The translations under genes and the position numbers were made by a program. From contig JAEZYE010000034.1 in NCBI GenBank assembly GCA_023419315.1, positions 12,316-76,315 on the forward strand: 64,000 nucleotides of DNA, given 5' to 3'. The notes beneath the pieces are model-generated. The model ran no database searches. It saw nothing but the letters and a program-made list of their open reading frames with translations, and was not told where the DNA came from. Shown one piece after another: positions 19,477 to 28,971 of the stretch (positions within the stretch are counted from its first letter, which is position 1; every line of letters starts with the position of its first letter). This stretch comes from Pseudomonadota bacterium. GTDB taxonomy: Bacteria > Pseudomonadota > Gammaproteobacteria > Xanthomonadales > Xanthomonadaceae.

Positions 19477-20199
19477 ATGACGATCCAGAACATCCACATG
19501 ACACGCGCCATCCTGACCGACATCGAAGGCACCACCAGCAGCATCTCGTTCGTCAAGGACGTGCTGTTTCCCTACGCCCGTCGCGCACTGCCCGGCTTCG
19601 TGCGGGAACACGGCCAGGAGCCGGACGTGCGTCGCTGGCTGGACGCCGTGGCGACCGAATACGGCAGCATCTGCAGCGACGACGTGATCGTCGAGACGTT
19701 GCAGGGCTGGATCGACCAGGACCGCAAGCACACGGCGCTGAAAGCGTTGCAGGGGATGATCTGGGACGCCGGCTATCGCGATGCGGATTTCACCGCGCAC
19801 ATCTACCCGGACGCCGCGCCCGCGCTCAAGGCATGGCATGCGCAGGGCTATCCGTTGTACGTCTATTCGTCCGGTTCGGTGCCGGCGCAGAAGCTGTTCT
19901 TCGGCCACAGCGATGCGGGTGATCTGACGCCGCTGTTCTCCGGCTGGTTCGACACCGAAGTCGGCGGCAAACGCGAAGCCGACAGCTATCGCCGCATCGC
20001 CGACCAGATTGGCGTGCTGCCGTCGGACATCCTGTTCCTGTCCGACGTGGTCGAAGAACTCGATGCCGCGCGCGAGGCCGGGCTGAGCACGCAACTGGTC
20101 GATCGCAGGCAGGACTACCCCGCGCCGCGCACGGACGAAGCGGCCAACGGCCATCCCCGCGTGGAAAGCTTCGAGGCCGTCGAGCTTCCGTCGCGTTGA
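19477..20199 (+). CDS. mtnC: Enolase-phosphatase E1
   Basis: HAD-family enzyme of 240 residues, doing both enolisation and dephosphorylation in methionine salvage. LTDIEGTTSSISFVKDVLFPYAR is the typical MtnC N-terminus, with the catalytic Asp/Glu pair; YSSGSVPAQKLFF and the C-terminal FLSDVVEELDAA are also family features. The ATG at 19477 is used; the ATG at 19498 (MTRAILTD) is equally plausible, and neither has a clear ribosome-binding site. It converges with the phosphoesterase gene, 15 bases apart. Confidence 0.95.
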   Translation: MTIQNIHMTRAILTDIEGTTSSISFVKDVLFPYARRALPGFVREHGQEPDVRRWLDAVATEYGSICSDDVIVETLQGWIDQDRKHTALKALQGMIWDAGYRDADFTAHIYPDAAPALKAWHAQGYPLYVYSSGSVPAQKLFFGHSDAGDLTPLFSGWFDTEVGGKREADSYRRIADQIGVLPSDILFLSDVVEELDAAREAGLSTQLVDRRQDYPAPRTDEAANGHPRVESFEAVELPSR

Positions 20200-20214
20200 T
20201 TCCCGCCGCGTCGC

Positions 20215-21798
20215 TTATTCTTCGTCGGCCTGCAGGCGATAGACCGTTTCCGCACGCAGTTCCCCGCGCCACGGGTCCCGCGTGCGCACTTCGATGCGAT
20301 GTTCGCCAACCGGCAGCGAAGTAGGCACTGCACCGCGCCACAGATGCGGCGAGGGTTGTGCTTCCGGTGATCGATCATGGCCGCGCAAGGCATCGGCAAG
20401 ATCGTCGCGTGTGTTCTCGATCAGCAGCCTCGGATCGGCGCGCTCGACGCGCCGCATCGGCTGCCATGCGCCGTCATCGACGCGGAACTCGACGACGCTG
20501 TCGTCCTGTCCCATGAACACGTTCGCGTAGACACCGAACGCAGGATAGGCGCCCTGCCGCAGCACGCGCGGCGCATGCACGGCGATGCCGCGATCATCGG
20601 TTGCCCGTGCCGGATGCCAGCTCAGCGCGTACTGGCCGCCCGGCTTCACCTTCAAGCGCGCATGACCGTTCGGCGTACCGTCCGCCATCGTGCTGTCGGG
20701 AATGCCGTCCGCATCCTTCACGCCGGACCAGAACGCCCCGCACGCCGCGCCGACGTTGTACTCGTGCAGCGGCGTCGCGCCATGCCAGCCGTCTTCGGCC
20801 GTGTGGCGCCAATGGCGTTGCGTGTGGTTGTGTCCGCTGAGGATCAGGACGTTCGGGAAATCCTTCAGTAGCGCGAACAGGCGGTCGCGATCGGCGCGAC
20901 GGAACGCGAGCTGCGCCGGATGCTCCGCGAACAACGGCATGTGCACCCCAAGCACCAGCAGGCGATCGCGCGGGACGGTCGGCAGATAAGCCTGCAGGAA
21001 TGCAAACTGATCCTCGCGCAGCCCACCGATATACGCGGGTTTCTGGCCGGGCCGATAGATGACGTCATCCAGACCAACGAACACCATGCGCGCTTCTTCC
21101 CACGCGTAGGTATCCGGACCGAGATGCTGACGGTACGTGCGCAGCGAATCCTCGTCGCTCGCCGCATCGAAATCCAGATCGTGGTTTCCCGGCACATGCA
21201 TCCACGGGATGCCCAGCGACATCGTGGTCCGCAATAACTGCGGATAAAGCGAGAGATCATCGTTGACGATGTCGCCCAGCGTCATGCCGAGCCGCGCGCC
21301 GTGCGTGGCCACCAGCGGCTGCACGATGTCGCGCCAGTAATAGTCGATCTGCTTGACGCTGCCGGTCTGGCTGTCGGCGAACACGAGCACGTCCAGATCA
21401 CCGCGCGACGCCCTGGCGGGACGCAGCGCGAAATCCCTGCAGGCCTCGGCCGCCACCGGAATGCCGCCGTATTTCAGTGCGGGACCGGCCTGCGACTGCA
21501 CGTGCATCCAGATGTCCGGCAATCCGTCACGCCGGGTGGCGGCGTCGTAGCCGGCCGGCTTGATCATGAAGATCGTGCGGCCTTCACTTTCGGGCAACGA
21601 CCAGCGACCTGACGCATCCGTCCGCACGATGCGTTCGCCGTTGGAAATCCGCACGCCTGGCAGCGGCTTCTCGCCCGCATCACGCTGGCCATTGCCGTTG
21701 CGGTCCTCGAAGACGATGCCGCCTGGACATGACTGCGCCTGCGCCAGCGCTCCGCCCGACCACAACGCCAACACCATCAACGTGACGGAAACACGCAT
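20215..21798 (-). CDS. Secreted calcineurin-like metallophosphoesterase
   Basis: A 527-residue exported protein with a signal peptide (MRVSVTLMVLALWSGGALAQA). An N-terminal beta-sandwich of the carboxypeptidase-regulatory/SdrD type carries DRNGNGQRDAGEKPLPGV (about 30-50). The metallophosphoesterase core follows, with FADSQTG, GDIVND, PGNHDLD, GVHMPLF and SGHNHTQ supplying the two-metal ligands. A C-terminal beta domain (about 380-527) ends the protein. This three-part layout matches calcineurin-like phosphoesterases with dedicated N- and C-terminal domains; the substrate is unknown. The ATG at 21798 gives a clean signal peptide; the frame remains open upstream across the his operon end but is not coding there. 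Confidence 0.88.
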   Translation of the reverse strand: MRVSVTLMVLALWSGGALAQAQSCPGGIVFEDRNGNGQRDAGEKPLPGVRISNGERIVRTDASGRWSLPESEGRTIFMIKPAGYDAATRRDGLPDIWMHVQSQAGPALKYGGIPVAAEACRDFALRPARASRGDLDVLVFADSQTGSVKQIDYYWRDIVQPLVATHGARLGMTLGDIVNDDLSLYPQLLRTTMSLGIPWMHVPGNHDLDFDAASDEDSLRTYRQHLGPDTYAWEEARMVFVGLDDVIYRPGQKPAYIGGLREDQFAFLQAYLPTVPRDRLLVLGVHMPLFAEHPAQLAFRRADRDRLFALLKDFPNVLILSGHNHTQRHWRHTAEDGWHGATPLHEYNVGAACGAFWSGVKDADGIPDSTMADGTPNGHARLKVKPGGQYALSWHPARATDDRGIAVHAPRVLRQGAYPAFGVYANVFMGQDDSVVEFRVDDGAWQPMRRVERADPRLLIENTRDDLADALRGHDRSPEAQPSPHLWRGAVPTSLPVGEHRIEVRTRDPWRGELRAETVYRLQADEE

Positions 21799-21890
21799 GG
21801 ACCGCTCCGGGAAGACCAGCGGTGATCCTATCCCCGTCGCGGCGAGCAAAGGAAGTTCACGGCGTGGGCGACCTGCGCCACCCGCGCGGC

Positions 21891-22490
21891 TCACCGGTGC
21901 CGTTGCCTCAGCACGTCCACGGCATCCTGAAGCGACAGCCCGCGGCTGCGCAGCAGCACGATCAGGTGGAACAGCAAGTCGGCGCTTTCGCCCAGCAATG
22001 CCGCATCGTCCTGCGCGACTGCGGCCAGCGCCGTCTCGACGCCCTCTTCGCCCACCTTCTGTGCGACGCGCCGGACGCCTTCGTCGAACAGGCGGGTGGT
22101 GTAGCTGCCCGCAGGCCGATGGGTTTCGCGCTCGCGCACCAGTGCATCCAGCTCGGCCAGGAAATCGCCGGGGGCGTCGCCGAAACAACTCGTGCGCTGC
22201 AGATGACAGGTCGGACCGTGCGGACGCGCCTGCACCAGCAACGCATCGCTGTCGCAGTCGGTCTGCACGGAGACGAAGTCCAGCACATGGCCGGAACTCT
22301 CGCCCTTCATCCACAGGCGCTGCTTGCTGCGGCTGTAGAACGTCACGCGCTGCGTCGCCAGCGTGGCTTCGAGCGCCGCGCGATTCATGTAGCCCAGCAT
22401 CAGTACGCGCAGCGTATCCGCGTCCTGGACGATGACCGGCAGCAAGCCGTCGCCCTTCTGCCAGTCCAGCGAATCGATTTCATGAGTCAC
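21891..22490 (-). CDS. hisIE: Bifunctional phosphoribosyl-AMP cyclohydrolase / phosphoribosyl-ATP pyrophosphatase
   Basis: Catalyses steps 2 and 3 of histidine synthesis. The N-terminal HisI domain (about 1-110) shows DADTLRVLMLGYMN, FYSRSKQRLWMKGE and the metal site DCDSDALL with CHLQRTSCF. The C-terminal HisE domain (about 115-199) shows SYTTRLFDEG and QKVGEEGVETALAA. I start it at the GTG at 22490 (VTHEIDSLDW), overlapping hisF by 11 bases; an ATG at 22514 would add eight residues and a longer overlap. Last gene of the his operon. Confidence 0.93.
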   Translation of the reverse strand: MTHEIDSLDWQKGDGLLPVIVQDADTLRVLMLGYMNRAALEATLATQRVTFYSRSKQRLWMKGESSGHVLDFVSVQTDCDSDALLVQARPHGPTCHLQRTSCFGDAPGDFLAELDALVRERETHRPAGSYTTRLFDEGVRRVAQKVGEEGVETALAAVAQDDAALLGESADLLFHLIVLLRSRGLSLQDAVDVLRQRHR

Positions 22491-23256
22491 GGCGCACCTC
22501 GATGCCCTGCGCATGCAGGTATTGCTTCAGTCCGGGAATGGCGATGCGACCGCTGTGGAAGACACTGGCCGCCAGCGCGCCATCGACATCTGCCTGACGG
22601 AATACATCGGCGAAATGCGCTTGTTCACCCGCGCCACCCGAAGCGACCAGCGGCACGCGGCTCAGCGCGCGCGCAGCGGCCAGCTGCTCGATGTCGTAGC
22701 CGCGACGGACACCGTCATTGTCCATGCAGTTGAGCACGATCTCGCCCGCGCCCAGCGACTGCGCCTGCACGATCCAGTCGAGCGTCCGCACCGGCAGCGC
22801 ACGCGTGCGCGAGGGATCGCCGGTGTACTGGCGCACACGCCATTCGCCATCCGGCTCGCGTACCGAATCCACGCCCACCACCACGCACTGCACGCCGAAT
22901 GCTCCTGCCAGTTCACCAATCAGCCCGGGGCGTTCGAGCGCAGGCGTGTTGACCGAAATCTTGTCCGCGCCGGCATGCAGCACCGCGCGCGCCGTCGCCA
23001 CGTCGCGGATTCCGCCAGCCACGCAGAATGGAATATCGAGCAGGCGCGACACGCGTTCGATCCATGCGTAATCGACCGAACGTCCTTCCGGACTCGCGCT
23101 GATGTCGTAGAACACCAGTTCGTCCGCACCCTCATCGCGATAACGCAAGGCCAGATCGACGATGTCGCCCATGTCCACGTGATCGCGGAAGCGCACGCCC
23201 TTGACCACGCGCCCCTCGCGAACGTCCAGGCACGGAATGATGCGCCGGCTCAGCAT
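22480..23256 (-). CDS. hisF: Imidazole glycerol phosphate synthase, cyclase subunit
   Basis: TIM-barrel subunit of 258 residues; with HisH it makes imidazole glycerol-P and AICAR. The catalytic Asp is in RIIPCLDVREGRVVKG (Asp11), the second in the half-barrel around NCMDNDGVRRGYD. Overlaps hisA by seven bases and hisIE by eleven. Confidence 0.96.
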   Translation of the reverse strand: MLSRRIIPCLDVREGRVVKGVRFRDHVDMGDIVDLALRYRDEGADELVFYDISASPEGRSVDYAWIERVSRLLDIPFCVAGGIRDVATARAVLHAGADKISVNTPALERPGLIGELAGAFGVQCVVVGVDSVREPDGEWRVRQYTGDPSRTRALPVRTLDWIVQAQSLGAGEIVLNCMDNDGVRRGYDIEQLAAARALSRVPLVASGGAGEQAHFADVFRQADVDGALAASVFHSGRIAIPGLKQYLHAQGIEVRRDS

Positions 23257-24002
23257 GCCAGTGCCTCCACCAGGCTGAAACGTCCTTCCAGCAGGGCGCG
23301 ACCGAGCACGATGCCGGCGCAGCCTTCGCTCCGCGCGGCGGCGATGTCGGCGAGCGCACGCACGCCGCCGGACGCCTGCACCTGGAGTTGCGGCGCCAGC
23401 GCGCGCAGATGCCGATAGAGATCCAGGTTCGGCCCCGACAGCATGCCGTCGCGCGCGATGTCCGTGCTCAGCAGATGGACCAGGCCCGCATCGGCGAAGC
23501 GACGCGCAAGATCATCGAGCGTGTCGCTGCCATGTTCGGTCCAGCCGTGGACGGGCAGCCGCCAGATACCCTGCGCGTCCTGCCGTGTGTCGAGCGCGAC
23601 AGTGATCCGCGCCGCACCGAACTCCCCCAGCCAATCGATGACGTCATCGGGCTGGCGCACCGCCAGTGATCCGATCACCACGCGCGCGGCGCCGCCGTCG
23701 AGCAGCCGCGCCACATCATCGCGCGATCGGATGCCACCACCCGTCTGCACGCGCAGTGAAGTCGTGGCCGCGACGTCAGCCAACAGCGGACGCAAGGTGT
23801 AACCGCCCGCGCGCGCCGCATCCAGATCGACCAGATGCAGCCAGTCCGCGCCCGCCTCCGCATAGCCGCGGATGATCGCCAGCGGATCATCGCCGTAGCG
23901 CGTCTCGCGTGCGTAATCGCCCTGCGCAAGCCGGACCACGCGGCCGTCGCGGATGTCGATCGCCGGATAGCACTGGAATTTCGTTGTCTTGTTGCCCGGC
24001 AT
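23250..24002 (-). CDS. hisA: Phosphoribosylformimino-5-aminoimidazole carboxamide ribotide isomerase
   Basis: TIM-barrel isomerase of 250 residues, homologous to HisF. The catalytic aspartates are in YPAIDIRDGRVVRL and in LLSTDIARDGML. The start at 24002 shares one base with the hisH stop (TAATG); an ATG three codons upstream (24011) is an alternative. Confidence 0.95.
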   Translation of the reverse strand: MPGNKTTKFQCYPAIDIRDGRVVRLAQGDYARETRYGDDPLAIIRGYAEAGADWLHLVDLDAARAGGYTLRPLLADVAATTSLRVQTGGGIRSRDDVARLLDGGAARVVIGSLAVRQPDDVIDWLGEFGAARITVALDTRQDAQGIWRLPVHGWTEHGSDTLDDLARRFADAGLVHLLSTDIARDGMLSGPNLDLYRHLRALAPQLQVQASGGVRALADIAAARSEGCAGIVLGRALLEGRFSLVEALAC

Positions 24003-24601
24003 TACGCACATCCTGTTTCGATGAAATTCCGGATCAGCTGCGCGCCGACCGAGGCCGAACGTTCGGGATGGAATTGCGCGCCCGCAATGCGCCCGCGCTG
24101 CACGACGGCCGCGAACGGCACGCCGTGCGTGCTGCTGGCGATGCAGTCTTCCGTCACCGGCGCGGCATAGCTGTGCACGAAATACGCATGCGCGTCCGCT
24201 GCGATGCCGCGCAACAGCGGCGACTCGCGCGTGGCCTGCAAGATATTCCAGCCCATGTGCGGCACGCGGATACCCGGCGACTCCGGCAGTCGCGAGACGC
24301 GCCCGGACAACAGGCCCAGGCACGGTGTGTCGTCTTCCTCGGAATGCTCGAACAGCAGCTGCATGCCGACGCAGACGCCGAGCAGCGGCGCTTGCAGATT
24401 GCGCAATACATCGACCAGCGCATTCGCGCGCAGTTGCGCCATCACGGTTGCGGCCGTGGATACGCCGGGCAGGATGACGCGATCCGCCTGCGCGATCTCC
24501 GCTGCATCCGCAGTGAGCGATGCTTCGACACCCAGGCGCTGCAAGGCGTAGCGCACCGAGCCGATGTTCGCGCCACCGGCGTCCACCAACGCGACTTGCA
24601 T
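24002..24601 (-). CDS. hisH: Imidazole glycerol phosphate synthase, glutaminase subunit
   Basis: Class I glutamine amidotransferase of 199 residues supplying ammonia to HisF. The nucleophile Cys is in LLGVCVGMQLLFE, the His-x-Glu of the triad in AGAQFHPERS. The ATG at 24601 overlaps the hisB stop by four bases; the frame is open further upstream but only inside hisB. Confidence 0.95.
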   Translation of the reverse strand: MQVALVDAGGANIGSVRYALQRLGVEASLTADAAEIAQADRVILPGVSTAATVMAQLRANALVDVLRNLQAPLLGVCVGMQLLFEHSEEDDTPCLGLLSGRVSRLPESPGIRVPHMGWNILQATRESPLLRGIAADAHAYFVHSYAAPVTEDCIASSTHGVPFAAVVQRGRIAGAQFHPERSASVGAQLIRNFIETGCA

Positions 24602-25674
24602 CAGAGCGCTCCCTTTGTCGACGGCAGTTCCGCGCCCTCGCGCCGGATGGCCTGGCGCAATGCGCGCGCCAGCGCCTTGAAGCAGGCTTCGACCTTGTGG
24701 TGATCGTTGTCGCCGCGCACGCTGAGGTTGAGGTTCAGGCCGGCGGCATCGCACAGCGAACGGAAGAAATGCGGCACCAGTTCGGTCGGCAGGTCGCCGA
24801 CGCGCTCGCGCTTGAAGTCGCCTTCGAACACGAAGTACGGTCGTCCGCTGAAGTCGAGCGCGGCGCTCGCCAGCGTTTCGTCCATCGGCAGGGTGAACCC
24901 GTACCGCCCGATGCCGCGCTTGTCGCCCAGCGCCTGCTTCAATGCCTGCCCCAGCGCCAGCCCGGTGTCTTCCACCGTGTGGTGCTCGTCGATGTGGAGA
25001 TCGCCCTGCGTGTCGATGGCGAGCGCAAAACCGCCGTGCTTGCCGATCTGTTCGAGCATGTGATCGAAGAACGGCAGTCCGGTGCGCACGTCCGGGTCCG
25101 CCACCCGATCCAGATCCACGTCGACACGGATGCGGGTTTCCCGGGTATTGCGCACGATGCTCGCGCGCCGGGGTGCGTCGGCCAGTTCGTGCGCGATGCC
25201 GGGCCAGTCCCATTCGCCACCGAACTGCGCGGTCTTCAACTGAAAGCCGCGGATGCGCAGGTTGTCGGCGAACTGCAGATCGGTCTGGCGATCACCGACC
25301 ATCGCCGAGCGTGCCCAGTCGATGTTCCGGTCCTGCAGGTAGTGCAGCACCAGGCCGATACCGGGCTTGCGCGTGGGTTGATTGTCCTGCGGCCAACTGG
25401 CGTCGATCAGCACCTCGCGGAACACGATGCCCTGGCTTTCGAACACCTGCAGCATGAGGTTGTTGGGACCATCGAAGGTCTCGCGCGGATACGCTTCGCT
25501 GCCGAGCCCGTCCTGGTTGCTGACGATGACGAACTGGTAGCCCGCGTCACGCAGCGTGATCAGCGCGGGCACGCAATCCCTTACGAAGCGGATCTTTTCG
25601 TAAGCGTCAATCTGGAAGTCATCGGGCTCCTCAATCAAGGTGCCGTCGCGATCGATGAAAAGTATCGGCGTCAT
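24601..25674 (-). CDS. hisB: Bifunctional histidinol-phosphatase / imidazoleglycerol-phosphate dehydratase
   Basis: Fused enzyme of 357 residues doing steps 6 and 8. The HAD phosphatase half (1-165) has FIDRDGT (Asp8, Asp10), VSNQDGLG and VGDRQTD. The dehydratase half (about 170-357) has TRETRIRVDVDLD, FFDHMLEQIGKHGG and the manganese-binding DEHHTVED. Unlike E. coli HisB, the loop before RKP (about 92-103, DASWPQDNQPTRKP) has none of the Cys/His residues that bind structural zinc there. From memory, Xanthomonas HisB shares this loop, so it is likely a lineage feature rather than damage. Four-base overlaps on both sides. Confidence 0.96.
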   Translation of the reverse strand: MTPILFIDRDGTLIEEPDDFQIDAYEKIRFVRDCVPALITLRDAGYQFVIVSNQDGLGSEAYPRETFDGPNNLMLQVFESQGIVFREVLIDASWPQDNQPTRKPGIGLVLHYLQDRNIDWARSAMVGDRQTDLQFADNLRIRGFQLKTAQFGGEWDWPGIAHELADAPRRASIVRNTRETRIRVDVDLDRVADPDVRTGLPFFDHMLEQIGKHGGFALAIDTQGDLHIDEHHTVEDTGLALGQALKQALGDKRGIGRYGFTLPMDETLASAALDFSGRPYFVFEGDFKRERVGDLPTELVPHFFRSLCDAAGLNLNLSVRGDNDHHKVEACFKALARALRQAIRREGAELPSTKGAL

Positions 25675-26747
25675 GCGGCCTCCTGCAGGCGCAGCAGCGA
25701 AAGCACGCGGTCGTTCTGTTCGGCGCTTCCGATGCTGATGCGCAGGGCATCCTGCAATTGCGGCGCGGCACGCTGGTCACGCACCACGACGCCGTTCGCG
25801 AGCAGGCGGCGATACGCCCGCTCGGCGTCGTCGAAACGCACCAGCAGATAGTTGCCCTGCGACGGATAGACACGGCGTACGCCGGGCGTCCGCGCGAGTG
25901 CTTCGCGCATGCGTTCGCGCTCCTGCCGGATCACGCCGACACGCCGGTCGGTCTCAGCCAACGCTTCGGGCTTCAGTGCTTCAAGCGCGAGCGCGGCGCA
26001 TGGCGCGGGGACCGGATACGGCGCCTGGCATGCCCGCAGCACCGCGACCAGCGCCGGATCGGCGATCAACACGCCGATACGCGCGGCGGCCAGCGCATGC
26101 GCCTTGGACAGCGTGCGCAGGATGGCCAGGTGCGGGATATCGCGAAGCAGCGCCACCGCAGACGGTACGTTGGAGAACTCGACATAAGCTTCGTCCACGA
26201 CCAGCAGGGCCTTGCCGTCGAGCCGACGCGCGAGGGCGGCAATGTCATCAAGGCCGGTCGCCTGCCCCGTGGGATTCGACGGCGAGCAGAGGAACACGAT
26301 CTTCGCGCGCTCGCTGATCGCGGTCTCTGCCACGGCATCCAGATCCGCCGCGAAGCCATCAGGCCCATCGCGCAAGGGCACGTCGATGACGCGCGCGTTC
26401 TGCAGGCGTGCCGACACCGCATACATGCCGAACACCGGCGAGCTGATCACGATGCTGTCCTGTCCAGGAGTGCACAGCGCACGCACCAGCAGATCAATCG
26501 CTTCGTCACTGCCGCGGCCGATCAGCAGCTGCGCGGAACGGCATCCGTAGAGTTGCGCCAGCGCATCGCGCAACGCCACGGGTTGGGGATCGGGATAGCG
26601 ACGGCAGCGATCGTCGGCATCCGCAGGATTGCGCCATGCCGACTCGTTGGCATTGAGCCACACCTCGCCGCGCAGATCGTCGGTCCGCGCCGACTTGTAG
26701 CCGGCGAAACCGCGCAGGTCCGGACGCACCAGGTCAATCAGGCTCAT
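25671..26747 (-). CDS. hisC: Histidinol-phosphate aminotransferase
   Basis: PLP fold-type I aminotransferase of 358 residues. WLNANESAWRNP is the typical N-terminal motif, CSPSNPTGQ binds the cofactor/substrate phosphate region, and the Schiff-base lysine is in RTLSKAHALAAARIG. The ATG at 26747 overlaps the hisD stop by four bases. Confidence 0.95.
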   Translation of the reverse strand: MSLIDLVRPDLRGFAGYKSARTDDLRGEVWLNANESAWRNPADADDRCRRYPDPQPVALRDALAQLYGCRSAQLLIGRGSDEAIDLLVRALCTPGQDSIVISSPVFGMYAVSARLQNARVIDVPLRDGPDGFAADLDAVAETAISERAKIVFLCSPSNPTGQATGLDDIAALARRLDGKALLVVDEAYVEFSNVPSAVALLRDIPHLAILRTLSKAHALAAARIGVLIADPALVAVLRACQAPYPVPAPCAALALEALKPEALAETDRRVGVIRQERERMREALARTPGVRRVYPSQGNYLLVRFDDAERAYRRLLANGVVVRDQRAAPQLQDALRISIGSAEQNDRVLSLLRLQEAA

Positions 26748-28051
26748 GCCGCCGCCTCCATCCGCAGCGCCACGGCGTTGGCGTGCGCGTCCAGCCCCTC
26801 GGCGCGCGCGAGTGTCAGCGCGCACGGGCCGATGGCGCGAATGCCTTCCCGGCTGGCGGACTGCACGCTGACGAAGTTCTGGAAGCTCGCCACGCTGACG
26901 CCGCTGTACGCGCGCGCCGCGCCATTGGTCGGCAGGACGTGGTTGGTTCCGCTGCAGTAGTCGCCCAGCGCTTCCGGCGTGTAGTCGCCAAGGAAAACCG
27001 AGCCGGCCGTTTCGACATGGCCCAGCCAGGCGCGCGGCTCGCGCAGCGCGAGGATCAGGTGTTCCGGCGCATAGGCGTTGCTGATCGCAAAGGCGTCCTC
27101 CAGCGCATCCACACGGATGAGCCGCGACGACGCCATCGCACGTTCCGCAATGCCGGCGCGCGGCAGTTGGGGCAGTTGTCGTGCGATCTCGCTCTGCACG
27201 GCGGTAATCATTTGCGGGGAATCGGTCAGCAGCAGCACCTGCGAATCGGCGCCGTGTTCGGCCTGCGAAAGCAGGTCCGCGGCAATGAACGCGGGATCCG
27301 CGCCGGCGTCGGCGATGACCAGCACCTCGGAAGGGCCGGCGGGCATATCGATCGCCACGCGCCCCGACTGCGCCACCTGCTGCTTGGCTTCGGTGACATA
27401 GCTGTTGCCCGGCCCGAACAACTTGTCGCAACGCGGCACGCGGTCGGTGCCGAACGCCATCGCGGCAATCGCCTGTGCGCCACCAATCTTGAACACGCGG
27501 CTGATTCCGGTCATGCGCGCGGCAACCAGTACCGCGGGATCGGCGCTGCCATCCTTGCGCGGCGGTGTGCACAGCACGACTTCACGACAGCCGGCCAGCC
27601 GCGCGGGAACACCGAGCATCAATGCGGTGGACGGCAGCGGCGCGCTGCCGGCGGGCACATACAGGCCGACACGCGGGATGGCGCGGATCACGCGTTCGCA
27701 CACAACGCCGGGCGCGGTTTCCACGGCGTACGGCGACGCCATGCCGGCGCGGTGGAAACGCTCGATGCGTTGCGCGGCGTCCTGCATTGCGCATTTGAGT
27801 TCATCCGGGACTGCCGCTTCGACCGCGCTGAACTCGTCGGCCGTGACCTCCAGTGAATCCAGCCGCAGGCCGTCGAATTTTTCGGTGAGCGCGCGCAGTG
27901 CGGCGTCGCCCTCGGTCCGCACCGCGTCGATGACATCGGCTACGGCCTGGCGCGTCTTCTGTGCCACATCCTGCACCGGGCGGCGCAGCGCTTCAGTACG
28001 TGCGTTCGCGTCGAGGGTGCTCCATTCCACCCATTTCACTTGTGCGTTCAT
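26744..28051 (-). CDS. hisD: Histidinol dehydrogenase
   Basis: NAD- and zinc-dependent enzyme of 435 residues, performing the last two oxidations to histidine. Recognisable are IPRVGLYVPAGSAPLPSTAL, DMPAGPSEVLVIAD, QAEHGADSQVLL (zinc ligands Gln and His) and the C-terminal TNHVLPTNGAARAYSGVS. Four-base overlaps with hisG and hisC. Confidence 0.96.
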   Translation of the reverse strand: MNAQVKWVEWSTLDANARTEALRRPVQDVAQKTRQAVADVIDAVRTEGDAALRALTEKFDGLRLDSLEVTADEFSAVEAAVPDELKCAMQDAAQRIERFHRAGMASPYAVETAPGVVCERVIRAIPRVGLYVPAGSAPLPSTALMLGVPARLAGCREVVLCTPPRKDGSADPAVLVAARMTGISRVFKIGGAQAIAAMAFGTDRVPRCDKLFGPGNSYVTEAKQQVAQSGRVAIDMPAGPSEVLVIADAGADPAFIAADLLSQAEHGADSQVLLLTDSPQMITAVQSEIARQLPQLPRAGIAERAMASSRLIRVDALEDAFAISNAYAPEHLILALREPRAWLGHVETAGSVFLGDYTPEALGDYCSGTNHVLPTNGAARAYSGVSVASFQNFVSVQSASREGIRAIGPCALTLARAEGLDAHANAVALRMEAAA

Positions 28052-28962
28052 GCCAGCGACCTCTCGACCGACAGCACCATCAGGCCCTGCGCACCGGCGC
28101 GTTCCAGTTCTTCCAGGCGCTGCCAGGTGATCGCACCGTGGCACATCGTCTGCAACGAGACAGGCCCCTCGCCGTTGGCCGGCAATTCGATCAGCGGTTC
28201 GGCATCGGGCAGCAGGCGTGACAGTTCGGCGACCGTGTTGCGGTGTGCGCGGAACATCAACAGCTTGCTGTCCTTCAACTTCAGCACGCCATCGACGCGA
28301 CGCAGCAGCATCGCGGCCAGTCCGCTGCGCTCGTCTTCGAATTCGCGCACGGGGCCGGCCAGCACCGCTTCGCTCTGCAGCAGCGTTTCCACCGGTTTGA
28401 GCTGGTTGGCCGCGAGCGTCGCGCCGCTGGACACCAGATCGCAGATCAGATCGGCGGTGCCGAGACGCGGCGCGATTTCCACTGAACCGGACAGTTCGAC
28501 AACCGACGCCTCGATGGCATTGGCTTGCAACCAGTTCGACAGGATGGCCGGGTAGCTGGTGGCGATTCGCAGACCGTTCAACTGGCCGGGCCCCTGCCAG
28601 TCCCACGCGTCGGGTACGGCCAGCATCAGCCGGCATTGGCCGAAGCCGAGCGCATGCAGTTCGCGGAAGGCCGGCGGCAGGCCGATGCGTGCGCGCTCGC
28701 CGGCCTGCTCGTCCAGTTCGTTGCGGCCGACCACGCCGAAGTCGCAGACGCCATCGGCAATCAATCCGGGGATGTCGTCATCGCGCACCAGCAGCAGATC
28801 GATCGGTAGCGACTCGCCGTAGCAGAACAACTTGTCGCGGCTTTCGCGCCAGCTCAGGCCGCACGCACTGAGCAGCGCGCGCGCGGGTTCGGCGAGGCGG
28901 CCGCTTTTCTGGATGGCGATGCGCAGGCGGTCACGCGTCGCGGGAACAACTCGGGAACTCAT
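28048..28962 (-). CDS. hisG: ATP phosphoribosyltransferase (long form)
   Basis: First, feedback-controlled enzyme of the pathway. At 304 residues it is the homo-oligomeric long form with its own C-terminal regulatory domain, so no HisZ is needed. RLRIAIQKSGRLAEPARALL is the usual start; DLICDLVSSGATLAANQLKP contains the PRPP-binding segment. It begins nine bases after the stop of the TrpR-like regulator, so both share the promoter upstream of 29295. Confidence 0.95.
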   Translation of the reverse strand: MSSRVVPATRDRLRIAIQKSGRLAEPARALLSACGLSWRESRDKLFCYGESLPIDLLLVRDDDIPGLIADGVCDFGVVGRNELDEQAGERARIGLPPAFRELHALGFGQCRLMLAVPDAWDWQGPGQLNGLRIATSYPAILSNWLQANAIEASVVELSGSVEIAPRLGTADLICDLVSSGATLAANQLKPVETLLQSEAVLAGPVREFEDERSGLAAMLLRRVDGVLKLKDSKLLMFRAHRNTVAELSRLLPDAEPLIELPANGEGPVSLQTMCHGAITWQRLEELERAGAQGLMVLSVERSLA

Positions 28963-28971
28963 GGGAGGAAC

